Assembly: GCF_006352065.1 (NCBI RefSeq)
Contig: NZ_CP040915.1
Location: forward strand, 930,001 to 994,000
DNA: 64,000 bases
DNA from: Georgenia yuyongxinii
GTDB lineage: Bacteria; Actinomycetota; Actinomycetes; Actinomycetales; Actinomycetaceae
Direction of reading: 5' to 3'
Shown here: in pieces, positions 1 to 10,122 of the stretch
How positions within the stretch are numbered: position 1 is the first letter of the stretch
How the letters are laid out: each line of letters begins with the position of its first letter
Notes under the pieces: model-generated
Told to the model about the DNA's origin: nothing
The model's input: only the letters and a program-made list of their open reading frames with translations
Databases searched by the model: none
Position numbers and translations under genes: made by a program

Positions 1-2
1 CC

Positions 3-902
3 AACATCGGTGGCTCGCTGACCCCGATCGGCGACCCGCCGCTGTTCCTCGGCTTCCTGCGCGGCGTGCCGTTCTTCTGGACGATGAAGCTGCTGCCGAT
101 GATGCTGCTCAACGTCGCGGTGCTGATCGTGGTGTTCTACCTCCTCGACTCCTACTTCATGCGCAAGGAGGGCCCGCACCCGGAGAGCACAGGGGAGAAG
201 GTCCGCGTCGAGGGCCTGCACAACATCGTCTTCCTGCTCGCCATCGTCGGTGCGGTCATCCTCTCCGGCGTCCTGCCGGGCACCGCCGCCTTCACCGATC
301 CCGCCACCGGGGACCCGCGCGGCCTGACCCTCATGGACTCCGCCGTGGCCCACGTGGCAATCCCGTACGTCAACCTTCTCCGTGACGCGATCATCCTCGC
401 GGCCGCCTTCCTGGCCTACCGCACCACCAACGCGCGGCTGCGCACCGCCAACGGGTTCGGCTGGGGGCCGATCCAGGAGGTGGCCATCCTCTTCGCGGGC
501 ATCTTCGTGACGATGATCCCGGCGCTGGCGATCCTGCAGGCGCGCGGCAGCGAGCTGGGCCTGACGAGCCCGGCGGAGTTCTTCTGGGCGACCGGTGGGC
601 TGTCCAGCTTCCTCGACAACGCCCCCACCTACCTCGTCTTCATGACCACCGCGGCGTCCCTCGGCGCGACGGCGGGGGTCGAGACCACGCTGGGCATCAT
701 CGACGAGCAGCTGCTGATGGCGGTCTCGGCCGGCGCGGTGTTCATGGGGGCGAACACCTACATCGGGAACGCGCCGAACTTCATGGTGCGCTCCATCGCG
801 GTGGAGTCCGAGGTACGGATGCCCAGCTTCCTGGGCTACATGAAGTGGTCGATCAGCATCCTCATCCCGCTGTTCGTCGTCGACACCCTCATCTTCTTCT
901 GA
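3..902 (+). CDS. Sodium:proton antiporter, NhaD/citrate-transporter-like (5' truncated by window edge)
   Basis: The reading frame is open from the first bases and enters mid-protein with the residues NIGGSLTPIGDPPLFLGFLR. That Gly/Pro-rich loop is typical of the NhaD/UIT6 branch of the ion-transporter superfamily. About 300 residues are visible. They hold several hydrophobic helices, a second half-repeat motif around FLDNAPTYLVF, and NAPNFMVRSIA near the C-terminus. These Asn/Asp-containing unwound helices are the expected ion-binding segments. It probably exchanges Na+ for H+ at the cytoplasmic membrane. A GTG at 66 lies inside the conserved loop and is not the true start. The family is clear; the substrate is inferred. 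Confidence 0.8.
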   Translation, partial: NIGGSLTPIGDPPLFLGFLRGVPFFWTMKLLPMMLLNVAVLIVVFYLLDSYFMRKEGPHPESTGEKVRVEGLHNIVFLLAIVGAVILSGVLPGTAAFTDPATGDPRGLTLMDSAVAHVAIPYVNLLRDAIILAAAFLAYRTTNARLRTANGFGWGPIQEVAILFAGIFVTMIPALAILQARGSELGLTSPAEFFWATGGLSSFLDNAPTYLVFMTTAASLGATAGVETTLGIIDEQLLMAVSAGAVFMGANTYIGNAPNFMVRSIAVESEVRMPSFLGYMKWSISILIPLFVVDTLIFF

Positions 903-1049
903 TGCCCGACGGCGGGCCTCGTCTCGCGCGGTCGACCCGGCCGTCGGACCCACCGGTGTCGGTCCGCCGCCCGGCAGCCCCTACCATGGGGGGTGGTTTT
1001 AGCCAGCATCCCGGGGCACACGCTCCGGGAGATCTTCGGAGGTTCACGG

Positions 1050-1583
1050 GTGGCCATCGCGCACCGGAAGTTCGTCAGCGCCGTCGTCCTGCTCACCGCG
1101 GCCGCTCTCGCCGGCTGCTCAGCCCAGCCGGGCACCGCGGCGGTCATCAACGGCACGAAGATCACCGAGGGGGAGCTCGACGACGCGACCCTGGAGTTCG
1201 GTGACCTCACCGGCCAGCCGCCCCAGCCGTCCGTCGTGCTCAACACGCTGCTCGCGGCGGAGGTCTTCCCCAGCATCGCCGCCGAGCACGGCCTCGCCCT
1301 GAGCGACCAGCAGGTCACCCAGCGCCTGGAGGAGCAGGCCGTGCTCCAGGGGGCCGAGGTCCCGGTGGACGGGTACTCCCCGGCGTTCATCGACCTGGGC
1401 CACTACCTCTTCAGTGCCACCGACGCCCAGGCCCACCCGGAGGCGGCGGCGATCTTCCAGGAGTTCACGACGGCGATGGGCGAGGCGGACATCGAGGTCA
1501 ACCCCCGTTACGGGCAGGTGGAGGACAGCGGCGAGATCGTGCCGTCCCAGCACGACTGGCTCGTCACCCCCGACGCGGGCTGA
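1050..1583 (+). CDS. Lipoprotein with SurA-N-like (foldase) domain
   Basis: This is a 177-aa predicted lipoprotein. The GTG at 1050 is preferred over one at 993 because it follows a GGAGG-type ribosome site and places a signal peptide at the N-terminus ending in the lipobox LAGC (Cys about residue 23). After the Cys, the segment with VINGTKITEGEL is characteristic of the N-terminal domain of SurA/PrsA-type foldases. No parvulin catalytic domain follows, so it is a short chaperone-like or orphan form. It would sit on the outer face of the membrane. In related actinobacteria such a gene often lies near eno, as here. The chaperone role is inferred. Confidence 0.7.
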   Translation: MAIAHRKFVSAVVLLTAAALAGCSAQPGTAAVINGTKITEGELDDATLEFGDLTGQPPQPSVVLNTLLAAEVFPSIAAEHGLALSDQQVTQRLEEQAVLQGAEVPVDGYSPAFIDLGHYLFSATDAQAHPEAAAIFQEFTTAMGEADIEVNPRYGQVEDSGEIVPSQHDWLVTPDAG

Positions 1584-3113
<1,530 letters not shown>

Positions 3114-3167
3114 CGACGCGAGGCGGGTCTTCGGCTGAGCCGCAGAACCGCCATCCGCGGGATCTCC

Positions 3168-3208
3168 GGGAGCCGCGGGGCGTGCGCAACTCACGCCCCG
3201 CGGCTCCC
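3168..3208 (+). terminator. Hairpin terminator after eno
   Basis: Two 17-bp arms (3168-3184 and 3192-3208) are perfectly complementary, with a 7-nt loop CGCAACT. The hairpin lies between the eno stop and the next start, 27 bp upstream of that start. It lacks a long T-run, as is usual for GC-rich actinobacterial terminators. It could also stabilise the eno mRNA 3' end. Confidence 0.6.
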
Positions 3209-3234
3209 GCCGTCCGTGCCCGCCATGGGAGACG

Positions 3235-4101
3235 ATGGGGCCCATGAGCGCCCGCCGACCCGCCGCACCCCGCCCGGGGAGCGCCGGAGCGCGGCCGGCC
3301 CACGGCGGAGGCAAGCCGGTTCAGGGCGGTGGCGGCAGGCCCAGGACGACGGCGACCGGCGGCCAGTCCCGCACGTCCGGGGGCCAGCCCAAGACGGCCC
3401 CCGGCCAGCCCAAGACCGCCCCCGGCCCGAGCAAGACACCCGCCTCGCGCCCGGCTGCCAGCGGCGGCAGGCCCGGTGCGAGCCCCCGACCGGCCACCAA
3501 CGGGCGGACGACGGCTCCCCGCACCTCGGGGCGACGCCCGGCCGGTCAGCCGGCACGCTCGACCGCGCCGCGCGCCGGCACGCGCGGCCCGGCAGGCACC
3601 GGCCCGGCGCGGTCACGCCGCGTGGTGAGCTTCGGCGGTGACGACGGCGCCCCGAGCCCGACCATCACGCTGCGCGCGCTCGGGATCTTCCTGGTGGCGC
3701 TGGTCGCGTTCGCGGTCCTCGCGCCGACGCTGCGTTTCTCGGTGGCTCAGCAGGAGCAGCTGCGCCAGCTGAACGCCCGCGTCGCCGCGGCCAGCGAGCG
3801 CAACGCCGACCTCGAGGCGCAGCTGGCGTTGTGGCAGGACCCGCAGTACGTCCAGGCCCAGGCGCGGGACCGGCTGGGCTTCGTGATGCCGGGCGAGACG
3901 CCCTACGTGGTCATCGACCCCGAGACCGTCACCGGCGGGCTCAGCGAGGCCGAGATCGAGGCCGAGGAGCGTGAGGAGGCGCGGATCGCGGCGACTCCGT
4001 GGTACCTCCACGTGTGGGACTCGGTGCAGGTGGCGGGGGAGTCCGCCACCGGCGAGGAAGACCCCTCCGGCCTCACCGTGCCGGCGCCCGCCTCCGGCTG
4101 A
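3235..4101 (+). CDS. Septum formation initiator (FtsB/DivIC) family protein
   Basis: This 288-aa single-pass membrane protein has the position after eno that is typical of actinobacterial FtsB/DivIC genes. Residues 1-140 are disordered and rich in Pro, Gly, Lys and Arg, with near-repeats of GQPKTAP. A transmembrane helix at about 145-168 is followed by a coiled coil (QEQLRQLNARVAAASERN). The family signature RDRLGFVMPGETPYVV follows. It is expected to act in the divisome with FtsL/FtsQ. Two in-frame ATGs (3235, 3244) are possible; neither has a clear ribosome site. Confidence 0.88.
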   Translation: MGPMSARRPAAPRPGSAGARPAHGGGKPVQGGGGRPRTTATGGQSRTSGGQPKTAPGQPKTAPGPSKTPASRPAASGGRPGASPRPATNGRTTAPRTSGRRPAGQPARSTAPRAGTRGPAGTGPARSRRVVSFGGDDGAPSPTITLRALGIFLVALVAFAVLAPTLRFSVAQQEQLRQLNARVAAASERNADLEAQLALWQDPQYVQAQARDRLGFVMPGETPYVVIDPETVTGGLSEAEIEAEEREEARIAATPWYLHVWDSVQVAGESATGEEDPSGLTVPAPASG

Positions 4102-4123
4102 CCCACGCCACCCCCTTCCCGCC

Positions 4124-4430
4124 CGCGAGATGTCAACTTCTCCGCGAGATGTCATACATGGGCTGGGGCCGGACGCCCCCGCATCCAGCCGGGGAACCGG
4201 CGGACAGCTCCGCCGAACCGCGGGCTGCGTCTTGGCCGACATGGCATATCGTTCCGAGAGGATTCTGAGGCGGGGCAGACGCGCCGGCGATGACATCTGG
4301 TCCGAAAGTGCTCGCGACATCGGACCGCACAAAAGACGCGCGAGCATTTTCAGCCCTGGTCAGCCGCCCTGTAGGGACGGCTGTGACTCGCGGAGAAGAT
4401 GACATCTCGCGCGGGGGAACTGACATCGGA
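4124..4430. repeat. MITE-like or dispersed palindromic repeat locus
   Basis: The intergenic gap holds two oppositely oriented copies of one motif. The left copy (4124-4154) reads CGCGAGATGTCAACTTCTCC and is followed directly by another CGCGAGATGTCA. The right copy (about 4384-4410) is the reverse complement, CGGAGAAGATGACATCTCGC, with a degenerate TGACATCGG after it. The spacer of about 230 bp has its own hairpin (GGTCCGA ... TCGGACC, about 4294-4324) and no convincing gene. The same motif forms a compact hairpin at 28852-28905. The layout suggests a miniature inverted-repeat element or a REP-type family. No transposase is present. Confidence 0.65.
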
Positions 4431-4435
4431 GAGCC

Positions 4436-4927
4436 GTGGACACGACCGTGACCGACCGCGACCTGGAGGTGCTCGAGGAGCAGCTCGGCCGGGTGCCGCG
4501 CGGCGTCGTCGCCGTCGCCGCGCGCTGCGTGTGCGGCCGGCCCACCGTGGTGCGCACCGCGCCGCGCCTGGACGACGGCACCCCCTTCCCGACGTCGTAC
4601 TACCTCACCTGCCCGCCGGCGGTGAAGGCGGCCAGCACCCTCGAGGCGCAGCAGGTCATGCAGGGCATGAACGAGCGCCTGGCCACCGACCCGGACCTGG
4701 CGGCCGCCTACCGACGCGCGCACGAGGACTACCTGACCCGCCGCGCCGAGCTCGGCGAGGTGCCGGAGATCGCCGGCGTCTCCGCCGGCGGCATGCCCAC
4801 CCGCGTGAAGTGCCTGCACGCGCTGCTCGGCCATACCCTGGCCGTGGGCGAGGGCGTCAACCCGTTCGGCGACGAGACGCTGCGCCTCCTCGAGGGCGTC
4901 TGGAGCCCGCTGCGCTGCTCCTGCTGA
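4436..4927 (+). CDS. DUF501 domain-containing protein
   Basis: This 163-aa protein of the actinobacterial DUF501 family is regularly found between the ftsB-like gene and ppx. The start is a GTG just after the dispersed repeat. Visible features are CVCGRP (about residue 28), TSYYLTCP, GMPTRVKCLHALLGH and the tail VNPFGDETLRLLEGVW. Conserved Cys and His residues hint at metal binding, but no function is established. It ends 3 bp before the stop of the convergent hydrolase gene, so the two transcripts must meet here. Confidence 0.88.
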   Translation: MDTTVTDRDLEVLEEQLGRVPRGVVAVAARCVCGRPTVVRTAPRLDDGTPFPTSYYLTCPPAVKAASTLEAQQVMQGMNERLATDPDLAAAYRRAHEDYLTRRAELGEVPEIAGVSAGGMPTRVKCLHALLGHTLAVGEGVNPFGDETLRLLEGVWSPLRCSC

Positions 4928-4930
4928 GCG

Positions 4931-6403
4931 TCAGTCACAGACCTCCCGCTCCGGGACGGTGAGGTCGACGAGGAACGCGTCGACCGCTTCCCGCGCGCAC
5001 GCCGAGGTGTAGTACGAGGTGTGGCCGTCGCCCTCGCGGGTGAGCAGGTGGCTGCCCGAGATCTGCGCGGCGAGGCTGTGTGCCCACTTGTACGGCACCG
5101 AGGGGTCGTACGTGGCGTGGACGATGAGCGTCGGGACCCCTGTCACGTCGAGCAGCCGGGGCGGGTTGGCGGCCTCGAGCGGCCAGCCGATGCACAGGTT
5201 GACCTGCCACGTCTCCGAGGCGCCCTGCAGGTGCGGCGCCGTCTGCTTGCCCAGCTGGATGCGTTGGCGCATCTCCTCGTAGGTCCCGACCTGCGGGACG
5301 TACTCCATGCAGCCGATGCCCGCCTGCGCGAACAGGCCGGTCTGCGGCTCCCCACCAGGCACCGCGAACGCGGAGGCGTCGCCGGCCAGCGTCGCCGCGA
5401 GCGCGCGGGACAGCCCGGCCCAGGACACGTCAGGACCGTAGATCGACGGCTCCTTGAACGTCAGCCGACCGATGGTCCCCGTGCGGATGTCCTCCCCCCG
5501 CACGGCGTGCAGCGCACCCTCGACCGGGATGGGGGCGGCGTCCGCCGCCGCGACGAGCTCGTCGTAGACGGCGGCCACGTCCTGGCCACGCAGGGCACAG
5601 GTGTCGGACGTGCCGCACCACTCGGCGAACCGGTTGAACGAGTCCTCGGCAGCGCGCATCTCGTCGGCCACCTGGACCACCTCGGGCAGGCTGTGCTCGA
5701 GCGCGGCGTCGAGCGCCAGCGCGCGGGTGCGGTCGGGGAAGAGCTGCGCGTAGTTCGCACCGACCTGGGTGCCGTAGGAGATGCCCAGCCAGCTGACCTC
5801 TTCGACGTCGAGGGCCCGGCGAAGGGCCTCGTGGTCCCGGGCGACGCTGACCGTGTCGAGGTGCCCGAGGAGGGCGCCGGTCTCCTCCAGGCAGCTCTCC
5901 CCGACGGCCCGGTTGTGGGCGACCAGAGCGTCGAACTGCTCTTCCGTGCGCGGCCACAGCGTCGTCTCCGGCGTCAGCACGGGCAGCCCGCACCGCACCG
6001 GCGTGCTGGCGCCGACGCCGCGCGGGTCCATGGCCACGATGTCGAACCTGGCCCGCAGGGCCGGGGAGAAGATCTCCTCGGCGGCTATCACGTAGCCGAC
6101 GCCCCCGTCGCCCGGTCCACCCGGGTTGTAGAACAAGGTGCCCACCCGGTGGTCCGGGTCGTCGGCGGGACGGCGGGCGACCGCGAGGTCGATCTGCTCG
6201 CCGTGCCGGTCGTGCCAGTCCACCGGGACGTGCAAGGTGGCGCACTCGGCCACCGCGGCGTCGGGGCACGGCGCCCAGTCCAGGGCGCTCGGCGCGACGC
6301 CGCCGGCCGCGCTGGCCGCGCCGCCGAGGGGGAGGGCGACCAGGGCGACCGTGGCCGCCAGGAACGCTCCGCGTACGGGCCGTGAGAGCGGGCGCATGCG
6401 CAT
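4931..6403 (-). CDS. Secreted alpha/beta hydrolase, tripeptidyl aminopeptidase (TAP/SlpE) type
   Basis: This is a 490-aa exported serine hydrolase. The ATG at 6403 is chosen because GAGGAGG lies 6 bp upstream; longer forms have none. A signal peptide (about 1-35) is followed by an alpha/beta-hydrolase core with oxyanion loop YNPGGPGDGG, nucleophile elbow GISYGTQVG, and a C-terminal TAP-like domain supplying Asp (HATYDPSVPY) and His (EGDGHTSYY). Family members remove N-terminal tripeptides or hydrolyse esters outside the cell. The precise substrate cannot be told from sequence. It is convergent with DUF501. Confidence 0.87.
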   Translation of the reverse strand: MRMRPLSRPVRGAFLAATVALVALPLGGAASAAGGVAPSALDWAPCPDAAVAECATLHVPVDWHDRHGEQIDLAVARRPADDPDHRVGTLFYNPGGPGDGGVGYVIAAEEIFSPALRARFDIVAMDPRGVGASTPVRCGLPVLTPETTLWPRTEEQFDALVAHNRAVGESCLEETGALLGHLDTVSVARDHEALRRALDVEEVSWLGISYGTQVGANYAQLFPDRTRALALDAALEHSLPEVVQVADEMRAAEDSFNRFAEWCGTSDTCALRGQDVAAVYDELVAAADAAPIPVEGALHAVRGEDIRTGTIGRLTFKEPSIYGPDVSWAGLSRALAATLAGDASAFAVPGGEPQTGLFAQAGIGCMEYVPQVGTYEEMRQRIQLGKQTAPHLQGASETWQVNLCIGWPLEAANPPRLLDVTGVPTLIVHATYDPSVPYKWAHSLAAQISGSHLLTREGDGHTSYYTSACAREAVDAFLVDLTVPEREVCD

Positions 6404-6631
6404 GGTCTTCCTCCTCGACGGAGTGAGACAGGCGCGGGGACGAGGCTCGGACCGAGCCGGAGAGGCGCATCGCGCCGTCGCATCGACTATCCGCGCCACC
6501 GGTGGCGCGGGTCAAGACGGCGCGCACCCCCGGGTGGCCGGCCGTCGTCCCCACCGAATCCCCCTGCGGGCACCCTCTTGCCCCCGGCCCGGGGGGTGAT
6601 GTCCCCCTCGTGGAGTCGGTGTCTCGGAGCG

Positions 6632-7096
6632 TCAGTCCTCCGGCTCGGTCACGTCGGCGACCTGGGCACCCAGGGCGTCGATCAGCTGGTCGGCCCGCAC
6701 GGTGGCCGCCACACCGTGCGCGCCGGCCCCGATGGAGACGGTGCCGGTCACCGTGGCGTCGGCGATCACGGGCCACTCCGTCGTCGCCCCGAAGGGGGTG
6801 ATCGTGCCGCGCTCGTACCCGGTCACGTCCTTCGCGGTGGCCGCGTCCGGCATGGAGATCCGGTTGACGCCCAGCAGGGCACGGAGCTTCGGCCAGGAGA
6901 TGGTGCGGCCGCCCGGTACCAGCACGAACAGATAGTCGTCCTCGCTGCGGCGCACCACGATCGACTTGACGATGGCCGACGGCGGCACCCCGCGGGCGGC
7001 GGCAGCCTCCTCCAACGACCCCACACGGCCATGGCGGGTCACGGTGAAGTCGATCCCCGAGTGCTCCAGCGCGTGGAGGGCGCTCTGCTCGCTCAT
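6632..7096 (-). CDS. YbaK/EbsC family aminoacyl-tRNA deacylase
   Basis: This 154-aa protein is the full length of the family. It shows the YbaK core: FTVTRHGRVGSLEEAAAARG, then PSAIVKSIVVR with the key Lys, a VLVPGGRTISWPKL segment, and GYERGTITPFGA. Such proteins hydrolyse mischarged tRNAs such as Cys-tRNA(Pro). It starts at an ATG 87 bp from, and divergent to, the ppx/gppA gene, so both promoters lie within 7097-7183. Which tRNA it edits is not visible. Confidence 0.85.
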   Translation of the reverse strand: MSEQSALHALEHSGIDFTVTRHGRVGSLEEAAAARGVPPSAIVKSIVVRRSEDDYLFVLVPGGRTISWPKLRALLGVNRISMPDAATAKDVTGYERGTITPFGATTEWPVIADATVTGTVSIGAGAHGVAATVRADQLIDALGAQVADVTEPED

Positions 7097-7183
7097 GCGG
7101 CTCAGCCTAGAAGGCCGGTGCCGGCGCGGAGTCCACCGCCCTCCGCGCTGACCGTGTCAGTGGGCCGTGGCAGGGTTGTCCCC

Positions 7184-8164
7184 GTGACTCGGGTAGCTGC
7201 CATCGACTGTGGGACCAACTCCATCCGCCTGCTCATCGCCGACGTCGGCGCCGGCGCGGGCGGTGCCCCGCGGCTGACCGACGTCGTGCGCCGCATGGAG
7301 ATCGTCCGGCTGGGCCAGGGCGTGGACCGGAGCGGCCGGCTGGACCCGGTGGCACTGGCCCGCACGCTCGACGCCGCGCGGGAGTACGCGCGGGTCTGCG
7401 AACAGCACGGCGTCGAGCGCATCCGCTTCGTCGCCACCTCCGCCACGCGGGACGCCGAGAACCGCCAGGACTTCGTCGACGGCGTCCGCGCCGCCCTCGG
7501 CGTCGAGCCCGAGGTGGTGTCCGGTGCGGAGGAGGCGGCCCTGAGCTTCGCCGGTGCGGCGAGCGTTCTCGACCCGAGTGCCCATCCGGGCCCGTACCTG
7601 GTGGTCGACATCGGAGGGGGCTCCACCGAGCTCGTGCTGGGCCAGCGCCAGCCGCACGCCGCGTGGTCGATGGACGTCGGGTGCGTGCGCCTGACCGAGC
7701 GGCACCTTCACGGCGACCCGCCCACCGCGGCCGAGGAGGAGGCCGCGCGCGCCGACGTGCGCACCATGCTCGACGCCGCCGGCGCGCAGGTCCCGCTCGG
7801 CGCCGCTCGCACCCTGATCGGGCTGGCCGGCTCGGTCACCACCGTCACCGCGCACGCGCTCGACCTGCCGGCCTACGACCCCGCTGCCATCGACGGCGCC
7901 ACCCTCTCCGTGGCCGATGCGCTGGCCTCGTGCCGGGCGTTGCTGCACGCCACCCGCGCCGAGCGGGCCGCCATGGGGTTCATGCACCCCGGGCGGGTCG
8001 ACGTCATCGGCGCGGGCGCGCTCGTGTGGTCCGAGGTGGTCACCCGGGTGCGTGAAGAGGTCGCCGCCCAGGGCGGTGCCCTGACCACCGTCGTGACCAG
8101 CGAGCACGACATCCTCGACGGCATCGCCCTGTCGATCGGCGCCGGGGCGCCCACAGGCGACTGA
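7184..8164 (+). CDS. Ppx/GppA phosphatase family protein (exopolyphosphatase)
   Basis: This 326-aa protein is the short, two-domain actinobacterial form lacking the C-terminal HD-like domain of E. coli Ppx. The GTG at 7184 begins VTRVAAIDCGTNSIRLLIAD, the conserved phosphate-1 loop. YLVVDIGGGSTELVLG forms the second phosphate-binding loop and GLAGSVTTVTA the adenosine-type motif. The family hydrolyses polyphosphate or (p)ppGpp. With a PPK2 gene later in the window, polyphosphate turnover is a reasonable role. Upstream in-frame extensions run through the divergent gene and were rejected. Confidence 0.88.
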   Translation: MTRVAAIDCGTNSIRLLIADVGAGAGGAPRLTDVVRRMEIVRLGQGVDRSGRLDPVALARTLDAAREYARVCEQHGVERIRFVATSATRDAENRQDFVDGVRAALGVEPEVVSGAEEAALSFAGAASVLDPSAHPGPYLVVDIGGGSTELVLGQRQPHAAWSMDVGCVRLTERHLHGDPPTAAEEEAARADVRTMLDAAGAQVPLGAARTLIGLAGSVTTVTAHALDLPAYDPAAIDGATLSVADALASCRALLHATRAERAAMGFMHPGRVDVIGAGALVWSEVVTRVREEVAAQGGALTTVVTSEHDILDGIALSIGAGAPTGD

Positions 8165-8311
8165 CGCCACACGTTCCGCGGTCATATCGGGGCCCACGCC
8201 GGCTGGCTGTCTCTCCGGCGCACACGCCAGGTGCGCCGCCCCCATGCCGCCGTGCGGCAGGATGGCGACGTGCGGAGGGGCCGGGCCTCGTCGTCGTGCC
8301 CAGGTGCCGCC

Positions 8312-8388
8312 GCCCCCATAGCCCAACTGGCAGAGGCAGCCGGCTTAAACCCGGCCGAGTACGGGTTCGAATCCCGTTGGGGGCACCA
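8312..8388 (+). tRNA. tRNA with anticodon UAA (Leu by anticodon), short variable loop, CCA encoded
   Basis: All four arms pair perfectly. Acceptor: 8312-8318 with 8378-8384. D stem: GCC/GGC. Anticodon stem: GCCGG/CCGGC (8339-8343, 8351-8355) around the loop CTTAAAC. T arm: ACGGG-TTCGAAT-CCCGT. The discriminator is A8385 and CCA is encoded at 8386-8388. Anticodon position 34-36 is TAA, so it reads UUA (Leu). Leucine tRNAs normally have a long class II variable arm, but here the variable loop is only five bases (CGAGT). The gene call is secure; the amino-acid identity rests on the anticodon and A73. Confidence 0.93.
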
Positions 8389-8494
8389 GGAAATCGTGAG
8401 CACGCCGCCGATCTGACGGAACGTCATCACGTGGTGCTTATCACTGGGCATTTCGCCCCATCTCGCCTAGATCGGTCGGAGCTGCGTACCTACG

Positions 8495-10021
8495 ATGGGC
8501 CGCATGGCTTCCATCCTCCGCTCCCTCGCCGTGACCACGACCGCGGCCGCCCTGGCCGGTGCCGGCGCCTACGCGGCGAAGACCCTCGCGGCCCGATCGG
8601 AGGAGAACCTGCGGCCGGTGCAGTCCACCCGCACCCCGCGCATCCTCGTCGCCGGTGGCGGGTACATCGGCCTCTACACCGCCACCACGCTGCGCAAGCA
8701 GCTGGGCCGGGCCGACGCGGAGATCGCCGTCGTGGACCCGCGGCCGTACATGACCTACCAGCCGTTCCTGCCCGAGGCCGCCGCCGGGTCCATCGAGCCG
8801 CGCCACGTGGTGACCTCGCTGCGCCGGGAGCTGCGCGGCGCCACCGTCATCACCGGCAACATCACCGAGATCCGGCACGCAGAGCGCAAGGCCGTCATCA
8901 AGCCCCTCACCGACGACCCGGCCTACGAGGTCACCTACGACCACCTCGTCGTCGGTCTGGGCTCCATCGCCCGCACCCTGCCGATCCCGGGTCTGAAAGA
9001 GAACGCCATCGGCTTCAAGCACATCGAGGAAGCCACGGTGCTGCGCAACCGGGTCCTCAACAAGCTGGCGACGGCGGCCTCCACCTGGGACGCCGACGAG
9101 CGCAAACGGATGCTCACCTTCGTCTTCGTGGGCGGGGGCTTCGCGGGCATCGAGGCGATCGGCGAGGTCGAGGACATGGCTCGCGCCGCCACCAAGGAGT
9201 ACGACTCCATCGAGCCCGAGGACCTGCGCTTCGTCATCGTCGAGGGCGCCGGGCGTATCCTGCCCGAGCTCGGCGAGGAGCTGGGCGGGTATGCCATCGA
9301 GCAGCTGCGCGAGCGCGGCGTGGAGATCCACCTGAACACGTTCCTCAACTCGTGCGTGGACGGCAAGATCGAGCTCTCCGACGGCACGTCCTTCGACGCG
9401 GACACGATCGTGTGGACCGCCGGCGTCAAGCCCAACCCGGTCCTGGCCAACACGGACCTGCCGCTCGACGAGCGCGGGCGCGTACGCACGGACGCCACCC
9501 TGCGCGTGGTCAACGAGGACGGTTCCGTGGTCGACGGGGCCTGGGCCGCCGGGGACAACGCCGGAGTGCCCGACCTGACCAAGGGCCCAGGTGCCACCAC
9601 CGCCCCCACCGCCCAGCACGCCGTCCGCCAGGGCAAGCACCTTGGCAAGAACCTCGCGCTCGTGCTGCGAGGCGAGGAGCCGGCGGAGTACCGGCACGAG
9701 GACATCGGCACGGTCGCCTCGCTCGGCCTGTACAAGGGCGTCGCGCAGATCAAGGGCATCAAGTTCCGCGGCCCGCTCGCATGGTTCATGCACCGCAGCT
9801 ACCACGTGCTGGCCATGCCCTCGATGGAGCGCAAGGTCCGCATCCTCGTCGACTGGACAGAGGCGCTGTTCTTCCGCCGCGAGCTGGTCTCCCTCTCCGC
9901 GCTGCAGAACCCGCGCGCGGCCTGGGAGGCTGCCGCCGCGTCGGGCAAGAAGCCCGCGCCCGGCCCGGGGGACGCGGCCCCGGCCCTCGCCGGCGGCAAG
10001 CAGCCTTCCGGCAAGCAGTAA
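8495..10021 (+). CDS. Type II NADH dehydrogenase-like FAD/NAD(P) oxidoreductase
   Basis: This 508-aa protein is close to the length of actinobacterial Ndh. Residues 1-30 form a hydrophobic helix. The first dinucleotide fold is ILVAGGGYIGLYTATTL (FAD), followed by YMTYQPFLPEAAAGSIEP. The NAD fold is FVFVGGGFAGIEAIGE, and the FAD/quinone segment GAWAAGDNAGVPDL is present. A C-terminal hydrophobic region would anchor it to the membrane. It would pass electrons from NADH to menaquinone without pumping protons. ATGs at 8495 and 8504 are both possible; no clear ribosome site precedes either, so a leaderless transcript is possible. Confidence 0.87.
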   Translation: MGRMASILRSLAVTTTAAALAGAGAYAAKTLAARSEENLRPVQSTRTPRILVAGGGYIGLYTATTLRKQLGRADAEIAVVDPRPYMTYQPFLPEAAAGSIEPRHVVTSLRRELRGATVITGNITEIRHAERKAVIKPLTDDPAYEVTYDHLVVGLGSIARTLPIPGLKENAIGFKHIEEATVLRNRVLNKLATAASTWDADERKRMLTFVFVGGGFAGIEAIGEVEDMARAATKEYDSIEPEDLRFVIVEGAGRILPELGEELGGYAIEQLRERGVEIHLNTFLNSCVDGKIELSDGTSFDADTIVWTAGVKPNPVLANTDLPLDERGRVRTDATLRVVNEDGSVVDGAWAAGDNAGVPDLTKGPGATTAPTAQHAVRQGKHLGKNLALVLRGEEPAEYRHEDIGTVASLGLYKGVAQIKGIKFRGPLAWFMHRSYHVLAMPSMERKVRILVDWTEALFFRRELVSLSALQNPRAAWEAAAASGKKPAPGPGDAAPALAGGKQPSGKQ

Positions 10022-10041
10022 CAGGCTCCTCTCACACGCGA

Positions 10042-10072
10042 ACGGCGCCGGACCAGTGCGGTCCGGCGCCGT
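10042..10072. terminator. Bidirectional hairpin terminator between ndh-like gene and response regulator
   Basis: Perfect 12-bp arms ACGGCGCCGGAC / GTCCGGCGCCGT with a 7-nt loop lie between two convergent genes, 20 bp after one stop and 50 bp before the other. The hairpin can serve both strands. Confidence 0.65.
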
Positions 10073-10122
10073 CCGCGTCACGGAGCGGCGGGCCCGGCGC
10101 CGTCAGTCTCCCGGCGGGGCGT

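Noticed and set aside
5021-6385. Plus-strand 454-aa frame opposite the hydrolase
   Set aside because: It is the antisense of a gene with clear signal peptide, catalytic triad and ribosome site. The product has no recognisable domain.
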